From NCBI RefSeq assembly GCF_017308975.1, contig NZ_JADWPD010000012.1:51496-115495 (forward strand): DNA of 64,000 nucleotides, read 5' to 3'. A program made the translations under genes and the position numbers. Source of the stretch: Amycolatopsis sp. MtRt-6. Lineage in GTDB: Bacteria; Actinomycetota; Actinomycetes; Mycobacteriales; Pseudonocardiaceae. The notes beneath the pieces were generated by a model, which did no database searches, was not told where the DNA came from, and saw only the letters and a list, made by a program, of their open reading frames with translations. Shown here in pieces: positions 60,021-64,000 of this stretch (position 1 is its first letter; each line of letters opens with the position of its first letter).

Positions 60021-60754
60021 TGGCCTTCCGCGCCGTCGCCGTTCTCGCGATCCCGTTCGGCCTTGCGGGCGTTGGCGATCCGGCGGGACAGCATGCCGGT
60101 GAACGACGAGCGGTCGGCGTGCGCGCGCTCGTACTCGAGGATGGTCTCGAGCTGCTCGATCGAGAGCTGCCGCAGCCGGGCCCGCAGCTGCGGCAGGGTG
60201 AGCTGGTCGTAGCCGGTCAGCCCGGCGGGACCCTCGTAGCCCGCGGCGCTGGTCCGGGGCGTCTCGCTCTTGGTCTTCTTGTCGATCGCGGGCGTGCCGG
60301 GCTGGGGCTTGCGCGGAGCTTCGTCCTCGCTGTCGTTCTCGCCGTCGGCGTGCTCCTCGGCGAGCGCGCGTTCCTCGGCGGCCCACGGGTCGCCGAGTTC
60401 CGCTTCGAGCTCGGCGGCCGACGGGACGTGCCCGTTGATCTCCGAGCGCGGCTCGGGCACGTCGGCGACCGTGGCGTGGTTCCGCCGCGCGGGCGGGACG
60501 TCACCCAGCTCGGCGTCCTCGTCGAACGTCGCCCAGCTCGGCGTGTCTTCGATCGGACGCAGGCTCGAGAGGGCGTTGTCGCCCTTGATCGCCAGCTCGG
60601 TGACGTGCTGCTGCACCCGCATGGAGGCCTGCAGCACCTGGCTGACCACGGTCACCGGGAGCCCGGCGAGCTGCCGGGGAAGTTCGCGAACCCGCTCGGC
60701 GGTGGAGACGGCGAGGCCCGCGGCGACCCGGAGGGGGAGCGGGAATGGCTTCAT
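60017..60754 (-). CDS. Lipid droplet-associated protein (Rv1109c-like)
   Basis: A 245-residue protein. An N-terminal amphipathic, mildly hydrophobic helix region (PLPLRVAAGLAVSTAERVRELPRQLAGLPVTVVSQVLQ) could bind lipid surfaces. The middle is acidic and disordered (residues 75-165), and the C-terminal 60 residues are helical (LTLPQLRARLRQLSIEQLETILEYERAHADR). The layout and place next to xseA match the Rv1109c family annotated as lipid droplet-associated. The ATG has a weak AGG at 9 nt. First gene of the xse operon. Confidence 0.82.
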   Translation of the reverse strand: MKPFPLPLRVAAGLAVSTAERVRELPRQLAGLPVTVVSQVLQASMRVQQHVTELAIKGDNALSSLRPIEDTPSWATFDEDAELGDVPPARRNHATVADVPEPRSEINGHVPSAAELEAELGDPWAAEERALAEEHADGENDSEDEAPRKPQPGTPAIDKKTKSETPRTSAAGYEGPAGLTGYDQLTLPQLRARLRQLSIEQLETILEYERAHADRSSFTGMLSRRIANARKAERDRENGDGAEGQ

Positions 60755-60895
60755 GGGTCCAGCCTGCCGCATGACCGGCCCTCCTGCCCAACCGGAAGGG
60801 CGCGGTGCGTGACGTCCGGCACAGCGCGGAAGGGGGACGAAGGTCACCCGAAAGGGACTTCGAGACCGTCTCGGGGCTGCCCGTACCCTGGGGGC

Positions 60896-61891
60896 ATGAG
60901 TTCAGCGAGTCCCGGAATCGAGCCCGCGGGTACCCCCACGATCACCGGAACCGCTTCCGGCAAGCGGGTGCTGCTCGCCAAGCCCCGTGGTTACTGCGCC
61001 GGTGTCGACCGCGCGGTGATCGCCGTCGAGAAGGCCCTCGAGGTCTACGGCGCGCCGGTGTACGTCCGCAAGGAGATCGTCCACAACAAGCACGTGGTCG
61101 AGACGCTGCGCGAGCGCGGCGCGATCTTCGTCGACGAGACGTCCGAGGTGCCCGAGGGCGCGCTCGTGGTGTTCTCCGCCCACGGCGTTTCGCCGATGGT
61201 GCACGCGGAGGCGGCCGAGCGGAACCTGCGCACGATCGACGCGACCTGCCCCCTGGTGACGAAGGTGCACAAGGAGGTCAACCGGTTCGCGAACGACGAC
61301 TACGACATCCTGCTGATCGGTCACGAGGGCCACGAAGAGGTCGAGGGCACGGCCGGTGAGGCGCCGGACAAGGTGCAGCTGGTCGACAAGGCCGAGGACG
61401 TCGACAAGGTCGAGGTGCGCGACCCGTCGAAGGTGATCTGGCTGTCCCAGACGACGTTGTCGGTCGACGAGACGATGGAGCGCGTCGACCAGCTCCGCGA
61501 GCGCTTCCCGAACCTGCTGGACCCGCCGAGCGACGACATCTGTTACGCGACGACGAACCGCCAGGTCGCGGTCAAGGCGATGGCCGCGGAGTGCGACCTG
61601 GTGCTGGTGGTCGGGTCGACGAACTCGTCCAACTCGAAGCGCCTGGTCGAGGTGGCCCTGAAGGCGGGGGCGCGCGCGTCGTACCTGGTCGACTTCGCGC
61701 ACGAGGTCGACGAGGCGTGGCTCGACGGCGTCACGACGGTCGGTGTCACGTCGGGCGCGTCGGTGCCGGACGAGCTGGTGATGGACCTCCTGGCCTGGCT
61801 CGCCGAGCGCGGCTACGGCGACGTCAACGAGGTCACCACGGCCAACGAGAAGATCACCTTCGCGCCGCCGAAGGAACTGCGGAAGGTCTGA
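60896..61891 (+). CDS. ispH: 4-Hydroxy-3-methylbut-2-enyl diphosphate reductase
   Basis: A 331-residue iron-sulfur enzyme, the last step of the MEP isoprenoid pathway. The three cluster cysteines are in PRGYCAGVDRAV, DATCPLVTKVHKE and DDICYATTNRQ. Substrate motifs HGVSP, SNSKRLVE and SGASVPDELV are intact. The N-terminal 25 residues are an extension before RVLLAKPRGYC. ATG start with a G-rich stretch just upstream, no clear Shine-Dalgarno. Matches Rv1110. It is divergent from the lipid-droplet gene. Confidence 0.96.
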   Translation: MSSASPGIEPAGTPTITGTASGKRVLLAKPRGYCAGVDRAVIAVEKALEVYGAPVYVRKEIVHNKHVVETLRERGAIFVDETSEVPEGALVVFSAHGVSPMVHAEAAERNLRTIDATCPLVTKVHKEVNRFANDDYDILLIGHEGHEEVEGTAGEAPDKVQLVDKAEDVDKVEVRDPSKVIWLSQTTLSVDETMERVDQLRERFPNLLDPPSDDICYATTNRQVAVKAMAAECDLVLVVGSTNSSNSKRLVEVALKAGARASYLVDFAHEVDEAWLDGVTTVGVTSGASVPDELVMDLLAWLAERGYGDVNEVTTANEKITFAPPKELRKV

Positions 61892-61943
61892 GTGCGCCGG
61901 CGGCGGGTCGCTTCACGCGGCTCGCCGCCGTGTCGCCCCTGCA

Positions 61944-61976
61944 ATCACGCGTGATGCCTCTCTGATCACGCGTGAT
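61944..61976. repeat. Tandem 12-bp palindromes
   Basis: ATCACGCGTGAT, a perfect 12-bp palindrome, occurs at 61944-61955 and 61965-61976. The centres are 21 bp apart, two turns of DNA. It lies between the convergent ispH and DUF6542 genes, so it could be a protein-binding pair, a terminator or part of a dispersed repeat. Confidence 0.6.
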
Positions 61977-61997
61977 GCCCCTTGGCGCACGGGCGGG

Positions 61998-62858
61998 TCA
62001 GCGTTCTTCGTCGTCCCAGGGCCGGTTCCGGCGCGGCGGGGCACCTCGTCCGCCGGGCGGACGTCGAGGAGGCGGGTTGTCCCGGCCGTCCTCGGGCGGC
62101 CGCGGCCGCCGCCGCGGAGCAGCGTCACCACGCGGCGGGCGCGGATCGCCGTTTTCCGGACGGGGGGTGCGCCGCGCGGCCGGCGGCGGAGGCTTGCGCG
62201 TGCCGCGGGAGCCCGGGTCGCGTTCGGCGGGAGCGGCGGCCCGGGGCGGGCGGCGTTCGCCGTCGGCGGGTGGACGCGGACGTCGCGGCGGCTCGCCGTC
62301 CCGGCCGCGTTTGGCGCCGGCCGGGAGCGGGGTCTGCCCGGTCCGGTTCGAACCGGCCGGCCGCGGCCGCGCGTCGTCCTTTTTGCCCTTCTTGGGGGCG
62401 TCGGGGTCGCGCTCGCGGAAGATCCGGACGAAGCCGATCAGCAGCGTGATGCCGGTGGTGATCGCCATGGTGGGGAAGCCGTTGATCAGCGGGGTGCCGA
62501 TGCTCAGCGCCTTCGACAGCATGTCGTCGCCCGCGGACCCGGAGGTCAGCAGGATCACACCGGGCACGGTCACGGCCAGCACCAGCGGCGGCATCACCAT
62601 GGGGCCGAACAGGCCGCGGCGCTTCACCGCGCAGACCGCGATCACGGCCCCGGCGATGTAGCAGACGGTGAAGACCAGCGGAATGTTGTTCTGGTTGGGC
62701 TTGCCCAGGAAGGCGCCAACGATCGCCAGGCCGAGGCCGACCAGGACCGCCGCCCACCAGGGCAGTCCCCGCCTCGAACCGACGACAGGACGCTCATCCC
62801 ACGGAACGGGGACGTCGTCGGCATCTGGATCGCTCTGGCGATCGCGAATCGCGGTCAC
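61998..62858 (-). CDS. DUF6542-type membrane protein (Rv1111c-like)
   Basis: A 286-residue protein with four transmembrane helices in residues 25-145 (LPWWAAVLVGLGLAIVGAFLG, LVFTVCYIAGAVIAVCAV, MVMPPLVLAVTVPGVILLT, MAITTGITLLIGFVRIF) and a long Arg/Pro/Gly-rich basic cytoplasmic tail. It matches the Rv1111c position next to ispH. The function is unknown. The GTG start has no ribosome binding site but GATACGGT lies 10-20 nt upstream, so the message is probably leaderless. Confidence 0.82.
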   Translation of the reverse strand: MTAIRDRQSDPDADDVPVPWDERPVVGSRRGLPWWAAVLVGLGLAIVGAFLGKPNQNNIPLVFTVCYIAGAVIAVCAVKRRGLFGPMVMPPLVLAVTVPGVILLTSGSAGDDMLSKALSIGTPLINGFPTMAITTGITLLIGFVRIFRERDPDAPKKGKKDDARPRPAGSNRTGQTPLPAGAKRGRDGEPPRRPRPPADGERRPPRAAAPAERDPGSRGTRKPPPPAARRTPRPENGDPRPPRGDAAPRRRPRPPEDGRDNPPPRRPPGGRGAPPRRNRPWDDEER

Positions 62859-63395
62859 AGGGCAACACCGTATCTCGTGGTTGTGAAGATCTTGCCAGCA
62901 CCGCCGCCGACATGGGCCGACAGCCACCCGCGGAAACGAACCGGTGGCACCGGGTAGCAACCCGCGGGCCGCTGTGGTGAGGGTCCCTCGTGCAGGTGGC
63001 CGAGGACAACCGGCGCCCGGAGGAATACCCGGACGGGCGGTCGGAGGGGCGCTCGCCGCAGGGGATCGGCGGTGGGCGGGCGCGCGGCTTCGGCGGGCAT
63101 AACCGCTGGTCAGGCGCGCTCCGCTCGCACGACTCGGCAGCGGGCGCCGCTGACCGCCGCCCGCCGCCCGCAGCGCGCGGCTCGCAGGCGCGGCCGGCAC
63201 GCCCGGTGCCGGCGACACGCCCGGTGGTGGCCGGGCTCGGCACGGCCCAGCCGGCTCGTCGGCCGAGCGTCCGTGTACGTGGCTGGTCGGCTGCGTGCCC
63301 GGAGGGTCGGTTCGGGCACGCAGCCTGACCTGCCGGCCGAACCTGCCCCGCCGACGGAACCGGCGCCCGGAACCCGGCCTCCGCGACCTGCCGTG
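62859..63395. other. Intergenic region without a gene
   Basis: These 537 bp between the DUF6542 gene start and the rmuC stop hold a hairpin at 63289-63325 and the promoter of the DUF6542 gene. A plus-strand open frame of 112 codons (62990-63328) has no ribosome binding site and is rich in Arg, Pro, Ala and Gly as expected for non-coding GC-rich DNA. I see no RNA gene. Confidence 0.5.
63289..63325 (-). terminator. Hairpin terminator after rmuC
   Basis: A perfect 13-bp stem (GGCTGCGTGCCCG and its complement) with an 11-nt loop, about 70 nt after the rmuC stop on the minus strand. Confidence 0.6.
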
Positions 63396-64000
63396 TCAGC
63401 TTGCCGCCAGCTCGTCTCCCTTCCGCACCGTCGGCACCGCCGCCGGGCTGCCCGAGGCCTCCGTCAGCGGGGCCACCGTCGACCGGAACGTCTCCAGCGC
63501 CTCCAGCTCCCGCCGGCGGGCCGACAGGAACCGCTGCAAGTGCGTGCTCGACAGGTTCAACGCCTCCACCGCGCCACCCGCCGCCCGGTGGGCCGCCGCC
63601 GCTCCTGCCCGGACCTGCTCCACGTCCGCCTCCAGCGTCCGGTCGCTCGCCGCGAACAACGCCGCCGAGGCCAGGACGCCGAACCCCGTCGGGCCACACA
63701 GGAACACCCGGCGGTCGATCAGCCAGCGCAGGAGCTCCGGGTCGGTGTCCAGGGCCGCGACCACCGCCGCGTCCGAGGGGACGAACATGATCGTGCCGTA
63801 GATCGCGTCCGCCCAGCGCTGGTAGCCCTTGCCCGCCAGCTCCGCCGCCCGGGACCGGATCTGCCGCACGTGCGCGCGCAACGCGTCCAGGCGCTCGTCC
63901 GGGTCGTCCGTCTCCACCGCCTCGGACCACGTCGCCATGCTCGCCTTTGCGTCGACCGGCACCGTGCGGTCGCCGCCCACGCGCAGCACCATGTCCGGCT
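63396..64000 (-). CDS. rmuC: DNA recombination protein RmuC, C-terminal part
   Basis: The frame is open to the right edge, so the N-terminal part of the gene is missing from the window. The visible 200 or so residues are the RmuC core: PDMVLRVGGDRTVPVDAK, the ending typical of the family (FVPSDAAVVAALDTDPELLRWLIDRRVFLCGPTGFGVLASAAL) and a C-terminal coiled coil. RmuC has a restriction-endonuclease-like fold and limits rearrangements at inverted repeats. The visible start codon inside the window is not the true start. Confidence 0.9.
   Translation of the reverse strand, partial: PDMVLRVGGDRTVPVDAKASMATWSEAVETDDPDERLDALRAHVRQIRSRAAELAGKGYQRWADAIYGTIMFVPSDAAVVAALDTDPELLRWLIDRRVFLCGPTGFGVLASAALFAASDRTLEADVEQVRAGAAAAHRAAGGAVEALNLSSTHLQRFLSARRRELEALETFRSTVAPLTEASGSPAAVPTVRKGDELAAS

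Noticed and set aside
62990..63328. 112-codon plus-strand frame before rmuC
   Set aside because: Arg/Pro/Ala/Gly-rich with no ribosome binding site, and its end overlaps the rmuC terminator hairpin.

Overview
The window is GC-rich actinobacterial DNA, most likely from Amycolatopsis or another Pseudonocardiaceae. Three things point there: a mycothiol pathway gene (mca); a gene backbone that runs in nearly the same order as Mycobacterium tuberculosis Rv1074c-Rv1111c (thiolase, cbs, proline-rich antigen, metB, greA, DUF4307, mca, Rv1083, DUF255 protein, hemolysin III, cis-prenyltransferase, phoH2, fumC, glpX, xseB, xseA, Rv1109c-like, ispH, Rv1111c-like); and short palindromic intergenic repeats that I associate with Amycolatopsis. 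The comparison with M. tuberculosis is from memory, not from a search. Nothing here looks like a phage, a plasmid or an insertion sequence, and I see no rRNA, tRNA or CRISPR array.

Layout: 0.1-9.7 kb holds thiolase, a pentapeptide-repeat membrane protein, cystathionine beta-synthase, a Pra-like membrane protein and cystathionine gamma-synthase (reverse transsulfuration). A threonine dehydratase follows at 9.8-11.0 kb. The region 11.1-18.9 kb, on the minus strand, is the main accessory block: YbaB-like protein, EspC-like type VII secretion substrate, a 1495-residue WXG-type polymorphic toxin ending in a putative HNH-like (Endonuclease_NS_2) nuclease, a protein with two immunity-like domains in front of a TNT (NAD glycohydrolase) domain, and a third protein carrying another copy of the immunity-like domain. 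Next come 4-hydroxyphenylpyruvate dioxygenase with a divergent Lrp/AsnC regulator, an MBL hydrolase with greA, DUF4307 and mca. A two-gene Pnkp-Hen1 RNA repair operon lies at 24.3-28.1 kb.

From 28 to 41.5 kb there are several secreted or accessory genes between housekeeping ones: a ricin-type lectin fused to an unknown catalytic-looking domain, a DUF255 thioredoxin-fold protein, a ribbon-helix-helix-like protein, a trypsin homologue that has lost two triad residues and carries a beta-propeller, a DUF6745 pair, a Tat-exported GH28 enzyme, an acyl-CoA dehydrogenase, a PRC-barrel/DUF2382 protein, an AhpD-like protein and a small two-repeat cysteine protein. From 41.6 kb the conserved backbone returns (hemolysin III, prenyltransferase, PIN-PhoH ATPase), followed by an exported amidohydrolase with a TolB-like propeller, GuaB1, two small genes, MBL/Pr6Pr, DNA ligase, fumC, a ferredoxin-NADP reductase-like enzyme, an intact trypsin, glpX, the xseB-X-xseA-Rv1109c-like operon, ispH, a DUF6542 protein and the 3' part of rmuC, which runs off the right edge.

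Many genes overlap by 4 bp (ATGA/GTGA), so operons are easy to read. Strong GC hairpins sit at most convergent gene ends. Two convergent junctions, about 15 kb apart, carry the same palindromic repeat with identical 19-bp arms. All start sites and functions are read from sequence alone; domain names come from recognising motifs, not from database searches.
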